Of a DNA stretch of 6,005 bases, positions 5,994 to 6,005 are shown piece after piece. The position numbers and the translations under genes were made by a program. The stretch is from Gemmatimonadota bacterium (GTDB lineage Bacteria; Gemmatimonadota; Gemmatimonadetes; Gemmatimonadales; Gemmatimonadaceae), in the NCBI GenBank assembly GCA_028287205.1, contig JAQBQC010000400.1:1-6005 (forward strand), read 5' to 3'. The first letter of the stretch is position 1, and every line of letters starts with the position of its first letter. Below the pieces are notes generated by a model, which did not search any database, was not told the origin of the DNA, and was given only the letters and a program-made list of their open reading frames with translations.

Positions 5994-6005
5994 ATGCGCC
6001 GTCTA
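5994..6005 (+). CDS. Possible gene start cut by the right edge (MRRL...)
   Basis: Only four codons are present: ATG CGC CGT CTA. Support comes from the well-spaced GGAG before the ATG and from the basic MRRL start, typical of an n-region of a signal peptide and the same first four residues as the copper-protein gene at 4663. Nothing can be said of its function, and it may not be a gene. Confidence 0.35.

Noticed and set aside
1..6005. CRISPR array, insertion sequence, tRNA or rRNA.
   Set aside because: I saw no spaced direct repeats, transposase motifs, terminal inverted repeats, tRNA cloverleaf or rRNA-like sequence on reading both strands.

Overview
The window is 6 kb of very GC-rich bacterial DNA with dense coding. 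The codon use, the Arg/Ala-rich proteome, and a Big-2 surface lipoprotein beside a lonA-engB pair suggest a soil or sediment type of bacterium. Gemmatimonadota would be my first guess and another GC-rich deep-branching phylum the alternative. This is an inference from style: no rRNA or other phylogenetic marker is present.

Left arm (1-4511, minus strand): four genes are read right to left in a compact cluster. They are lon (ATP-dependent LonA protease, complete), engB/ysxC (ribosome-assembly GTPase), a left-handed beta-helix acyltransferase of the WbbJ/maltose-acetyltransferase type, and a Big-2-domain lipoprotein that runs off the left edge. lon and engB touch (a TTGA overlap or a 14-nt gap, depending on the engB start). 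The acyltransferase and the lipoprotein share an ATGA stop/start. A 63-nt gap separates engB from the acyltransferase. The lonA-ysxC adjacency is also known from Bacillus.

Centre (4512-4662): a 151-bp divergent intergenic region separates lon from a plus-strand gene. It carries three separate inverted repeats, one of them a perfect 7-3-7 palindrome 21 nt before the plus-strand start codon. These look like operators, but no regulator gene is visible in the window.

Right arm (4663-5754, plus strand): a secreted 363-residue protein with His/Met-rich patches. Its HH, H, HxH and M residues fall in the order, and close to the spacing, of the six copper ligands of peptidylglycine/dopamine-type copper monooxygenases (PHM/DBH). 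This is the most interesting gene in the window.

Right end (5755-6005): about 240 bp without a convincing gene but with several GC-rich hairpins (two with 9-10 bp stems), a TACAAT box, and finally an ATG at 5994 with a well-spaced GGAG. The last item is probably the start of another plus-strand gene cut by the window edge.
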